Positions 45,181-56,173 of a stretch of DNA of 64,000 nt are shown piece after piece; within the stretch, counting starts at the first letter, position 1, and the number at the start of each line of letters is the position of its first letter. Source of the DNA: Sweltsa coloradensis (taxonomy: Eukaryota; Arthropoda; Insecta; Plecoptera; Chloroperlidae); NCBI GenBank assembly GCA_024449915.1, contig JAMZAV010000640.1, positions 429,431 to 493,430 on the forward strand, in the 5' to 3' direction. Below the pieces are notes generated by a model. It saw only the letters and a list, made by a program, of their open reading frames with translations. It had not been told where the DNA came from and did no database searches. Made by a program: the position numbers and the translations under genes.

Positions 45181-46135
45181 CTAGCTATATGTAATACTAA
45201 TAGATAGTATTGTTACATTTCTTGACAACTCCAAAACTTGTCCACCAAAATAGTGGTGGACCCCGTAAGTGTACCAAAAAAGGCTAAAAAACAAACAAAC
45301 AAACATTCTTATTCTCAGTCTGGGTACCGTAGGCCTACTAGAAATGTACTTTTGGTCGGTTCTTGATGGGAGTGTCAACAATGGTACCGGTATCAACTAT
45401 CAATATCAAAAAAAATGAATGAAAAGCCGTGGAGTTGGCACATGCAGGAGGCCGAATGATTGCGATCTTAACAGTACTTAGGCCTTTAAAGTGTTTGTAG
45501 GGCTAAATAACGTTCAATACCAAATTTGATTCGTAGGCCTAGGACCCCATCCGAATAAGTGTTCTTAGCCGTTCTAGGTGTCATTACTTGGTCTTGTTCT
45601 ATTCTTGGTCTGATTCTGGTCTTGTTACTAGATTGCTTCATGCATTTTATCTTTTTTTAGGCCCCATTAGGCCTATGCAATTTATCGGAGTATCGTGAAA
45701 CCGCCACCATGTTCTAGGCCCAGGCCCAGGCCTAGGCCTAGTAGGCCTACCAAGAATAAAATTAGGTGACCTTTTTCGATTCTTGTTCTCATTCCCAGAT
45801 TTTGGCGAGTCTTAATCGTTGCGCTCGACTATTCGGATGCTACTAGCTACGTCACACTCACGGATATATCATGACGCGTAACGGTGACGTCAAACGAGAA
45901 TAAGACCAGGGAATGAACGCGTTTTGTCACTATTCGGATAGCTCCCTAAGATAGTAGGGCCTCATATTTACTAGGCCTTAACTATACGCCCCTATCTATT
46001 ATCAATTACATTTAACAACTTATTTGGTTAGCCTTCTCTAACTCAACTTGATTTGGAAGTGTTTTTTAATTCGATCGTCTCCCGAGGCCGCCATTTTTTA
46101 GTAGGGCCTACAGAAAACGAGTGTGGATTTTAGGA
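45181..46135. other. No gene recognised; TAGGCCTA cluster
   Basis: CCCAGGCCTAGGCCTAGTAG at about 45722 and scattered TAGGCC words. CCGAATAAGTG and CACTATTCGGAT about 400 bp apart may mark a degenerate inverted repeat. Confidence 0.45.
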
Positions 46136-46883
46136 ACTCTTGTCGCTAAGCGGGTCCAACTTTCAACCCAACTTTTTTCCCAATAAAATCAATGGAAAAC
46201 AACTACAAATTAGAAATAAATGTGTAAAAATTCAATAAACAACAATTTTTTATCAATTACCACTTTACAAAATTAACAATTACATAGGTGAACACAATAT
46301 TACTCACAGACTAATTTCACTGTTATTTGTTGATCACGGCGGCCATTTTAGCAAAGTCTTTCCATTCTCCGACGTACCAACCAAAACACACCAAACTTAC
46401 GTTTAATTCTGTCCGTTTTTGTTTGTCCTGCGGTCCCTGTCGTGTTTGTTTGTTTGTACCTCATTCTGTTCTGGGGGACCAGCCCCCCGACCCCGCCGGG
46501 GCTCCAGCCCCCCGACCCCGCCGGGGGCTCCGCCCCCCAAACCCCCGTACTATTCGACTATTTAATTGTTTACTTAACATAACAATAATATTTATAAATT
46601 ACTTATTACAATAACCACAATATCGCAAAAAAGGTTGGTACACCTACATAGCCACAAATCCAAAATGGCGCGTTGATCAGAGTGAGACGACGTTCATGTT
46701 CAATAATGTAAATTATTTGACATTACGGTATTCGTGTAATTCGAGAGTGTTCACTATTAATTACTCACTATACATACTTAATATTAACTTATTTCTAATT
46801 TGTAGTTGTTTTCCATTGATTTTATTGGGAAAAAAGTGTGGTTGAAAGTTGGTTGAAAGTTGGACCCGCTTAGCGACAAGAGT
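46136..46883. mobile_element. TIR element with a GC-rich core
   Basis: Inverted repeats of about 85 bp begin ACTCTTGTCGCTAAGCGGGT, CCAACTTTCAACC and run through CCCAATAAAATCAATGGAAA. The 748-bp interior carries a GC-rich block (46470-46548) with two copies of GGGGCTCC-type sequence and runs of CCCCCCGACCCCGCC. The 95-residue frame over it is compositionally driven and is not called as a gene. No clear target duplication was found. Confidence 0.7.
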
Positions 46884-48247
46884 GCCGTATTTTAATTATC
46901 GGTAGGGTAGGCCTACTAGATTTCATTCTCGTTCTCAGTCTCGATCTAGACTCTTCGTACATTGCTTCTGACGACACCGATGATTGATGAGAGGATGACG
47001 TCAAATTGAGAGTCCTAAGCCACTTTTTCAAGCAATCAGACATGTTCTAAGGCTGAACCGCTACAGTTAAAGCAGTTCCAACATTCCCGCGTTACAGGGC
47101 TAGGCCCTAGGCCAAACATTTAGGCCTAGGGCTAGACCCATGGTAAGGCCTTTAAGTATTAAATAGGCCTAGCCTATCCCTTTGAGGTAAGGCCAAGGTT
47201 TGACAGTTCATGCTTTAGGCCTTTTACCCTCCGGGAATGTAAAACAAATTACTATAGGCCTAGCCTAGTTTAATTTGCTTTTGGATATAGGCCTATAGGC
47301 CTAGCCCTAACTACCGGGCCTATCTACGCCTAGGCCCGCCTGTCAAAAGTGACACTGGGCATTATTGATTTTTAAGGTCAAAAATGACGCCATTTTATGG
47401 AAAGCAAAATAAGCTAGGGAGGCGATGTTAGGCCTAGGGCTATTAACGACACTGATAACATCACGTAGGCTCTAGGCCCTAGGCGAGACTATTTAAATTG
47501 TACGTAAGAAACCGATAACAATCTTTTAAGTGTTTGTCAAGAATATGCTAAAAAGTAGGAATGAATAAAAGGAAAGGCCGTTGATTCCTAGTTGTAGGGG
47601 TTGCAAGGTTGACCCCATGGCGTGATTTTGATTCTTTGGAATGGAGGAATGTTTTCAGATTTGAAAATGGCTTTTTTTATCAAAGATACCCTACAAATGT
47701 ATATTTAAATGTCAATACATACCGTAATGATGGTGTTATGTTGCAAATACAACGATAAAATGGGTGGTTACTATTTTTGAAACAAAATCCACTAAAACAC
47801 GCCGTAAAAATTGTACAAAACAACGGACTAGATACAAGAAATTTTCTGACTCGCAAAAGCCGTGCTACACAACACGTCCGTCAAAGTCACAGCCATCTAA
47901 AGTATGTATGGCCCAGGCTACACGATGCTAAAAATAGTGCGCGAAAGCCTCCCTCATTCAAATCATAATGAAAGTAATATTATTCATTTACTCACCAGAA
48001 AATATTTAAATTTCAATTAAATATTGGTGAAAAAAAAAAAAAAAAAAAAAAAATAAAATAATAAATAATAATTCTGTAAACCTGTTCTACCGGTTTTTTG
48101 TGGCCTGCTTGAAGGTGTTGTGATAACATGTGCTGCATGGTGGAAACGAGTTTCTAGCAGCACTTCCGTGACGTCACAGCCAAGATGGCAGCGCCCACAA
48201 ATCTCTACTAAATCTACCGTATAGGGTGCAATTCATGCCTTCATGTA
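46884..48247. other. No gene recognised; TAGGCC clusters and poly(A) run
   Basis: TAGGCC words between 47095 and 47480, and an A-run at about 48030-48055. The 63-residue frame at 47777 is unsupported. Confidence 0.45.
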
Positions 48248-48841
48248 CAGCCAGGGTCATATATAAATCAAGAGGTCTGAAGATACCTCTTTCACCGACA
48301 TCTCGTGGTCAACTCTCGGTGCCATTATTTATATCGCCCTGTGAACTGCATTATCGATCGATGGAAGCCCCCTAGACGTTTTGATATAATTAATATTATT
48401 TAGGAGGCTTTGAAAGACTCTTGGTCAACAAAATAGTCAATATCTAGAAGGCAGTCAGAAGTGAAATACAATTTTATCAAAACAAAAGCATAAAACAAAC
48501 TTTGGTGGTTTGCAAATAAGACTTGACAGCTAAGATAGAATTATTAGAAATTAATTAGAAACTAAGGCAAATATAAGAACTAAGGCATAGTCTTAATGCT
48601 ATGCCTAGGCCAAGGTATCGATATATAATGCTCTCTTTACGTTCCATATTATATTTCTTCTAGGCTTGATAGTTTCTCTGGTGAATAGAGAATTTTCCTT
48701 TGACATTAGCAGCCATGTTTCTTATTTACGTCGATAATGCAGTTCACAGGGCGATATAAATAATGGCACCGAGAGTTGACCACGAGATGTCGGTGAAAGA
48801 GGTATCTTTCAGACCTCTTGATTTATATATGACCCTGGCTG
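48248..48841. mobile_element. Tc1-like MITE, copy B
   Basis: 594 bp with TA flanks, ends CAGCCAGGGTCATATATAAA and inverse, and over 100-bp inverted repeats. Nearly the whole sequence matches the copy at 18759-19353, with scattered substitutions. Confidence 0.87.
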
Positions 48842-49094
48842 TACGTTGTGAATGTTAGCTGAAATCTATCCCACTTCTGAAACGTTAGCTGGAATAGCTG
48901 GAATCTGTTCTGGAGGGTCTGGCACGAGCTAACTACATAAATAACACTGTTTAAATAAAGACAATCTGTATTCTCATCAACTTACAATCAATAATAACAT
49001 AATACTCCCTTCTTCCAATCACAACAATGTTCTTCTCCTAGTTCATAACAAAACCACAAGAGGGCGTCTTACCCACAGCTTGCTGTGTGTGCAG

Positions 49095-49150
49095 TAGTGC
49101 AACATAGGTAAAAGATCTCTAGTAGTGCAGCATAGGTAAAAGATCTCTAA
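49095..49150 (+). repeat. Direct duplication of about 30 bp
   Basis: AGTAGTGCAACATAGGTAAA followed by AGATCTCT is repeated immediately with one substitution. Confidence 0.7.
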
Positions 49151-49195
49151 CATGGATAGAACAATTGTGAAGGTGTGTCCGAGGGCTGAATAAAA

Positions 49196-49335
49196 GGACT
49201 CAATCCCTTGAATTCGCATTAACGACCGAGGAAAAAAATTGGAATAAACCTTCAGTAAGGATTGTCGGTCTCTAAGGGATTTGAATCTGGGACCTCCTGA
49301 ATCAGAGTCACGTGCTTAGCACTCGAGGTAAACAC
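49196..49335 (-). repeat. tRNA-derived SINE, copy B
   Basis: Same block order as 10915-11098 on the minus strand: CTCGAGTGCTAAGCACGTG near an A-box position, a B-box-like CAGATTCAAATCC, then a GGTTTATTCC tail and a CCTCGGTCGTTAATGCG end. Confidence 0.6.
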
Positions 49336-49859
49336 TGTTAGTAAATCTTTAAGCTTTATAGCAGCCCAATAAGACAATATAATTATTTCTCTTTTCCGCC
49401 AGTCTTGTCAATAAAGGGAAATCAACACCACTTCACCGCTATCATTGAGTATATCTGGACTGAATAAAATAATCAAATCTCATTATCTTATTAATAAATA
49501 AATAATTATGCTCAGAATCTTATCTGAGATCTAGTTATAGATTCGGTACAGTACCTCATTGTTTATTTTGGCTTCCTCGCGGTTGATCATACAGACGGTG
49601 GCAGGTTGATTCTTCCTCCCTTTCTTATCTTCACCCGTCCTTCCTTCTCATTTCCAATTCTCTTGTTTCCAATTTATTAATTAATTATTATTAATAATTA
49701 ATATAAATAATAATAATAAAAAAATTATTAAAAAATTAATGAAATTATTAATTAATTGTTCCAACTTATTTTGATACATCTCAGGACTATAAGTACAGGA
49801 ACTCTTGCATTATATAAAATTGTATGCCTCATAGCATAGATGGGCTAAATCAATGTGCA

Positions 49860-50156
49860 CTAGGCCTATGTATTTTTAAATATATTATTCAGTCTTTAAT
49901 TTTAATTGAAGTATTAATCTTAATTTTTGTTATATTAATTATATTTATCATCGAATAGACTTATTTTACTACATTTTATAAGTTAATTTATCTTATTTAC
50001 TTTATTTTTATACATACTCTAGGCCTATATCTTAATATTTTCCAAATACCCCAGTATAATAATCTTTCACGGAAGATTAGCAGGGTCAATCACAGTGTAA
50101 AATGTATGTATGTACCAACCTGTATTGGAAACAAAATTCATTCATTCATTCATTCT
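49860..50156 (+). repeat. Possible LINE 3' end with (ATTC)n tail
   Basis: An AT-rich stretch ends CCTGTATTGGAAACAAAATT, followed by ATTCATTCATTCATTC. Such short tandem tails are common at CR1/jockey-like LINE 3' ends. No coding remnant is attached. Confidence 0.4.
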
Positions 50157-51419
50157 TCCACCCTTTTTAGTTGTATATCCCTCCCTCCTTTCTTCCTCTT
50201 TCCTCATCCGGGCCCGGGGATTTGAGCTTGGATTGGAAACCTTTGCAGTGGTTCTTTCCCCGGCCCACTATCCCCTCTGAGAGGAGAGGCCACTTCACTT
50301 CACCATTGTCATTGTCACGAAAGAGTATTTGTAACCACATCTGTCTTTACTCGCAAATATGGTAGATGTGCCTGTTGTGTTGACAGAGGCAAAATAAAGG
50401 GGTATTCAGTCGCTTAACTCAAAAAATATATTTCATTTAGGCTGTAACTAGTAATGAATTTAGAAATTAACAGAAAAAATTATTTGAGTCCATCATAACC
50501 CGAAAAAAATAATAAACTTGGTAAATTTCGAGCTAGGTCCCATCGGCAAAAATCTCCCATAAGAAATAACATGGGGACGATCTTTATGCCTCGTGACCTT
50601 GGAGAATTTTGATCCAAAACAATATTGGCCATTTTTGACGTAGGCCCTACTCGACAGGCTTTTCTGTTAATCCTCTATATTTTGTTTTGTAAATTGGGTA
50701 CGTGGTTCGCTCAAAATATGCTGATTACTAATAAGGAGGAAGGGGAGTGATTTTGGGATGCATATTTTTGCGTGTTTTAGTGAGGGAGACAGAGTTTCAA
50801 GACACGATGTTACAAAGGGACATTTTTGACAATTTAAAAAAAAATCATGATTAAAAAATTGAAAAAATCCTGTAAAATCACAGCTACAATATATAATTTT
50901 TAGTCATTTTAGTTTTGTGTAAGTCTATAGATTATGAGGTAAAAAATATTTTTTGGGGGGATTAGCCCATTAAGGCAGATACGGCCTGATTCCGTAACAT
51001 TAAGTTTATTTTGATCATTGGATCATTGCATCACAACAAAAGAATCCAAATTCCTCATTGGCTTTAGTCTATCTTTTTAAGAAATCCAAATACACTAATG
51101 GCCAGCACTCAAGATTGCAAACAATTTTGTAGGCGAAGATTGTATTTAACAAATGAATAGATTATTGGATATTGATAGATAAAGGAGATTAGTTAATCTG
51201 AACACTGAAATTCAATTTAACTTCAAATATTTATATAACCACGCCTTTGTCTTGTGATATCTTCTTTTGTCCCAAACAAGATAAGAATACCGAAGTATGC
51301 AACTTAAATATGCTTGAAACAAACTGCTGGATTGGCCATTAACAAAATAATATATCACACTTTTAGGGAGTTGTGCTACGTGTAATGGTGGGACGCAACC
51401 AACAATATTAATTAATAAC
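50157..51419. other. No feature recognised
   Basis: AT-rich, low-complexity A and T runs, no supported coding frame. Confidence 0.5.
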
Positions 51420-52235
51420 TAGGAAGCTTCGCAAACGCTTTTTTTAGTCGCGTTGATGGATGAGCTTTTTAATTATAAAATGTTAATAAAAATTTAAAAT
51501 AATAAAAACATTTTAACACGGCCCATACAAAGCAATCATTAGGTCTGTTGGATCTTTGATTGTTTGTAACAAGGCTGTGAGTAAGGTAAACAATCTTCTG
51601 TGTGAAGTTTCCATACAAGGCTGTGAGAAAGATCTAAAATCTATATTTTCGTGCTATTTGGGCGGATTCTGACAAAACGGGTGGGGCTACAACGTTCATA
51701 TTTCACATGCACATTAAGGTCATGGTGATGTATTGACTTTTGAAAGAAAAAATTGAAAAAAGTTAGCCAGAATCTATAGAAATAAAGGTTTTAATATTTA
51801 ACACCTCAAAAAACTCAAATTAAAACCTTTATTTCTATATATTCTGGCTAACTTTTTTAACTTTTTCTTTCAAACGTCAATACATCACCATGACCTTAAT
51901 GTGCATGTGAAATATGAACGTTGTAGCCCCACCCGTTTGGTCAGAATCGGCCCAAATGTCACGAAAATATCGCACTAAAAATCGAAAAAATCGTAAAAGT
52001 ACGATATTCATGAGAAATATTTCTTCGATTGTACCCAAAAACGTAGCAAGTCTAAGTTCAGAGATTTCGAAGGTTCTTCAAATTTTCATCAAGATCGCAT
52101 ATGCCGTTTGCCCGGTAGAAAGCGAACAAACAGACAGAAAAAACAAAAAAAAAAAAAAAAAAAAAAACAAAAAAACACCCGAGCTAAATTTTTTGGGGGG
52201 TCGGTGAAATTGAAGTCTTCGCTTCGCTCATCCAA
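51420..52235 (+). mobile_element. Repeat family ending GCTTCGCTCATCC, copy 3, with inverted internal units
   Basis: It starts near GCGTTGATGGATGAGCTTTT and ends GAAGTCTTCGCTTCGCTCAT. Two internal units face each other (about 51660-51800 and 51815-51975): GGTGGGGCTACAACGTTCAT and its inverse, and AGAATCTATAGAAATAAAGG and its inverse. Together they form a hairpin of about 300 bp. Then come the GTACGATATTCATGAG block and an A-run (52140-52170). Confidence 0.7.
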
Positions 52236-53280
52236 AAATTTAATACAGGTATACAAAACCTTTCAACTAAATAACCTATGGGAACTGTATCACTCACACT
52301 ATAAGACGACTTAAAATAAATAAATACATAGATTAATAAATATTTATTTCTCAGTTTCATTAATCGGGAATCCCCGTAGGTGCAACAGATTTTATTTAAA
52401 CCAATCCAGACATTTAAAGAAATCCAACCTCGCCACGCTGGGATGGATTTTTTTAATTTCTGGATTGATTTAAATAAAATATGTATAAATTGGATTACAT
52501 AACATAACCATTGGATAAGGCTAACCAAGTATTTTGTATAATCTGAAAAAATTACAAAATTAATTAAAATAATACTATCATTGTATGTATTTGTTTATGT
52601 TTCTAGAGGAGTTATGGAAAAATGGTGTCATTTTCTAAAATAAATAAATAAAATACAATATTTAAAAATATTGAGGAGGTTGAGGCGATTACCACAAAAT
52701 GAATGAGGAGACCGATGTTCGCCAAAGAGATGTAATATATTATACAAATTATTTTTTTCTGAGGGGGGAGGTAGGGGGGGGGGAATACATACAAAAAATT
52801 AAAGTTACAAACAATTATAATAAAATATGTTGGTAAAGGATTAGCAATACGATAGGTGTAATGAAATAATATTATGTATTTAACATTTAAAATATCAATT
52901 TTTATGGTAACAGTTAGATTGATACACAACAATATTAGTACATATTATGATCAAATTTTATGAAAATTATGAAACCATGGAATCATTTTTTGATTTTTGC
53001 CGACAGGAATAACATTGGTTGTAGGTATAGTGCAAAATAGTGAAAAAGCTATTAGTACCACCATGAATCTGGTACGGAATTAAAATTGTAAATTTTTAAA
53101 GACGTTGTAGAGACTGGTGATTCGTGGAACCAGGTGATGGAATGATGCTGTGGGAGGATAAGAAAGAATGGGGGAAATTGGTGGAGATCGAGGCAGGTGC
53201 AAGATGAGAAATTAGATCAAATAATTGGTCAGTTAGCAAACCGTATAACGGTGTAATAACAGCTACTTACTAGGGCGATA
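52236..53280. other. No feature recognised; short inverted repeat
   Basis: AATCCAGACATTTAAAGAAA and TTTCTGGATTGATTTAAAT near 52400-52480 are partly inverted copies. The 106- and 114-residue minus frames are AT-driven and lack domain signals. Confidence 0.45.
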
Positions 53281-53360
53281 ATCCCGGGCGATCCAGACAA
53301 TGGTGGTTTCCTTGGATCCCTGAATCCTCCTCCTCCTCCTCCTCCTCCTCCTCCTCATTC
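53281..53360. repeat. CCT trinucleotide microsatellite
   Basis: An uninterrupted run of about ten CCT units lies at 53326-53356. Confidence 0.9.
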
Positions 53361-53419
53361 TTCCCGTTCTCTTCCGCTCGTTGACTTCAAAAGAAGAATT
53401 ATATTACTATGTAAAGCGT

Positions 53420-53797
53420 TTACGAAGGGATTTTCCATCCAATTTCTGGCGGTTGTCCTTGTGTTTTGACTTCGTGCCCCTCTCCATCGTGTCCTGGATG
53501 TTTCCCATCTTTATCCTTTTTCTTATCTTTGTCCTTTTTATCATCTTTGTCCTTTTTCTTGTCCTTATCTTCTTTTCCCTCTTTATCCTTTTTCTTTTCT
53601 TTGTCTTCTTTTCCTTCCTTATCCTTTTTCTTGTCCTTATCCTCTTTTTCTTTCTTGTCACCCTTTACTTCATCTTTATCCTTTTTCTTATCCTTCTTCT
53701 CATCTTTATCTTTTTCTCCCTTGTCTTTTTTGTCTTTCTTCTCATCTTTGTCTTTCTTCTTGTCCTTGTCCTCTTTATGCTTCTTATCCGTATCCAT
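53420..53797 (-). CDS. Lys/Asp-rich protein of unknown function (candidate)
   Basis: The ATG at 53797 begins MDTDKKHKEDKDKKKDK. About 95 residues are almost only K, D and E in irregular KDKK, KEDK and KGDKKEKED units. A different tail follows (DGKHPGHDGEGHEV, then PPEIGWKIPS) before TAA. Coding use is plausible because the repeat is irregular at the DNA level and the tail is not low complexity. The opposite strand gives a Leu/Phe/Ser-rich shadow of 192 residues. It could also be an expanded GAYAAR purine-rich tract with no function. No signal peptide or domain is seen, and no homologue is recognised. Confidence 0.45.
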   Translation of the reverse strand: MDTDKKHKEDKDKKKDKDEKKDKKDKGEKDKDEKKDKKKDKDEVKGDKKEKEDKDKKKDKEGKEDKEKKKDKEGKEDKDKKKDKDDKKDKDKKKDKDGKHPGHDGEGHEVKTQGQPPEIGWKIPS

Positions 53798-54319
53798 GAT
53801 GTACTACTTCACTCTCGGCGAGCGATTACAACTTGTGTGTGTCCAGTCTCTTACTCACTCTTCACAGATCAGCCTCAAACTCTTGGGGGTAGATTGCAAT
53901 ATAGGCCTCAATCTAGAAATGGAATAAAAAAAACTAAATTGTTTACCAGTAATATATGACATTGTTGAACAAATTGAAATCATATCTTGAAATACATATT
54001 ATTATATATTGTTATGTTATTTAATAGTTTATTTGGTTTAGGTCCCGAGCATTTCCGAGGCACAAACCGTTTTCCTCCCATTTTTAGCCTTTTTTTGCAG
54101 ATGTATTTTTTTCAATCTTCTCTAAAAAATTTACTTTAAGTCCTATTGGAATGTGAAAAAATAATATTAAAAAAAAGGTCAAATTGAAAAAAAAACTATT
54201 ATTTACCCAGATTAAAATTTAAAAACGTTATGAGTCGATATGGTACCGTTGGACGGAATTTGGGGAGGACAGACCCGTGCTTGACATATCCAGCCACAGG
54301 CAAGGGGAGGGGAGGGGGC

Positions 54320-54428
54320 AAGGTCCTCTCGATCTCCGCCTAGCGGAGGATCGTCTAACTCTCTACTTCGTGGCCACACGAGCGAGTTAGACGAGCCTCC
54401 GCCAGGTGGCGGAGATCTAGAGGACCTT
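54320..54428. mobile_element. Small hairpin MITE, 109 bp
   Basis: AAGGTCCTCTCGATCTCCGC at the left and its near-exact inverse at the right form arms of about 43 bp (including GGAGG/CCTCC and GTCTAACTC/GAGTTAGAC) around a 22-bp loop. Non-coding. Confidence 0.75.
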
Positions 54429-54699
54429 GGGAGGGGTCCCCGACGACGACATGACAGAACTCATCCAGTGGCGAAACATGACAATGCACTACTCAGCAAC
54501 TCATCTATTTTCACGGACTATTCTATTTTCATGCGTAACGTGGGAGAATCTGATGCGGGTCGTCGTTGATCTACCGGAAATCCTGACTGAAAGTTCCAAC
54601 CTGTCAATAACCCCCATTTGGAAAAAAATGTTGACGTATTTCGTAAATTACGAACGCACAATTTCGTCTAATTGAATGAATGCTTGCTTTATTTCCATT

Positions 54700-54963
54700 T
54701 AAAATTGTATGTATGTATGTATGTATGTAATGATTATGTATGTATGTATGTATGTATGGTTTTTTGTATGTATGTATGTATGTATGTATGTATGTTGTAT
54801 GTATGATGTATGTTATGTAATGTATGTATGTATGTATGTATGTATGTATGTATGTATGTATGTATGCTTTGTATGTATGTATGTATGTATGTATGTATGT
54901 ATGTATGATGTATGTATGTATAAATGTATGTATTATGTATGTATGTATGTATGTTGTATTATG

Positions 54964-54994
<31 letters not shown>

Positions 54995-55016
54995 TGTATG
55001 TATGTATGTATGTATG
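54700..55016. repeat. (ATGT)n microsatellite
   Basis: About 315 bp of ATGT/TATG repeats with scattered one-base interruptions. The Met-Tyr-Val-Cys open frame is a by-product. Confidence 0.95.
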
Positions 55017-55621
55017 ATCTTTATTTTTAGCTTGACAGCTATTTTACATCCTACTTACATTTATTTTCTATTTATTTAATATCCACTCACGACATTTACT
55101 TTTAAAGGGCTTTTAAAGGGCCCCTTTTTAGGCATTCAAAGAGTTACATACCGGTACCCGTACAGTTTCTTGACCCTTTAGATAGTATTATCTGCAATCA
55201 GGGTATATGGAAAATCAGGGTAGTATAGGCCCTTATAATATCAATATTTATACATTTTACAAATTTGGCTAATATAAAGCTAGTTCAAGTATCATTAAGT
55301 ATATACATGAGGCTTTTAGAGTCTTGGTTCAGGTGCTTGATACAAATTATGTGTAAGAAGTTAAAAAAGTAGGTAAGTACATGACTATTACAAACAAGTG
55401 ACAATAAGTGGTCTACTATTAAGTCCACCTACAAGTATCATTAATTTGGCTCAAAGAACCGAGGCATATTGCTGGTCAACACAGTTAAGTATCGTTTAGA
55501 TATTCCCCAACTGAGTAATATGCATTTTTGCGTTCTCGTTCTAACATGATTCTGATTTTGAACTTCGTCCATGTCGTACAGAATCACCAACGTAGAATCA
55601 TCAACAATTACCTAGTTCCAA

Positions 55622-55980
55622 TTAAGAGGATGGGATAGTCGTGAAATTACAGTTTTTTCGTGATATCTCTAGAACGATGAAAAATATCTAAAAACTGATT
55701 CTAGACCGCTATGTGGTTTTGTGAGAACTAAAGCCTGTACGAAAAATTTTGTAATGTGATGGTAATTAATTTTTTTACTAGAATTTTAATTAATTAAATG
55801 TATATTTACATACAAACCACACCGATTATTATATATTGAATATTTTTTGCATTATATTGTTCTAACAAAACCACATAGTGGTCTAGAATCAGTTTTTAGA
55901 TATTTTGCATCCTTCTCGAAAACTCACGAAAAACTGTAATTTCGCCTGGTGTTAATTTCGCGACTATCCCATCCTCTTAA
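55622..55980. mobile_element. Palindromic MITE, copy B
   Basis: It begins TTAAGAGGATGGGATAGTCG and ends CGCGACTATCCCATCCTCTT followed by AA, so both ends include TTAA. Nearly the whole length is self-complementary and matches copy A at 10463-10812. Confidence 0.82.
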
Positions 55981-56173
55981 GGACGTATCTGAATTCTGAA
56001 TGGTACCAAAACGTGGACAAATCTTGATTTTGGTCGTACAGTATTATATGTGACGTCAACAATCGTCGTTGACGTAAAAAGTATCGTCTGAATCGTCATG
56101 TGCCCGATCAAAAAACAAGAATTTGAAAGTGTACACTAGTTTTGAAACTCGGTCTAAATATGGCTACGATGAA

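Noticed and set aside
46327..46614. 95-residue Pro/Arg-rich frame
   Set aside because: Created by the GC-rich core of a TIR element; it has no homologous motif and stops in the element.
52184..52932. 114- and 106-residue minus frames with hydrophobic stretches
   Set aside because: AT-rich sequence, no domain, no splice context, and part lies in a dispersed repeat.
53381..53959. 192-residue Phe/Leu/Ile-rich plus-strand frame resembling a membrane protein
   Set aside because: It is the complement of the purine-rich Lys/Asp tract. The hydrophobicity follows from TTT/CTT/TCC codons, and there is no loop or family signature.
54709..55017. 102-residue Met-Tyr-Val-Cys repeat frame
   Set aside because: Translation of an (ATGT)n microsatellite; interruptions are not codon-aware.
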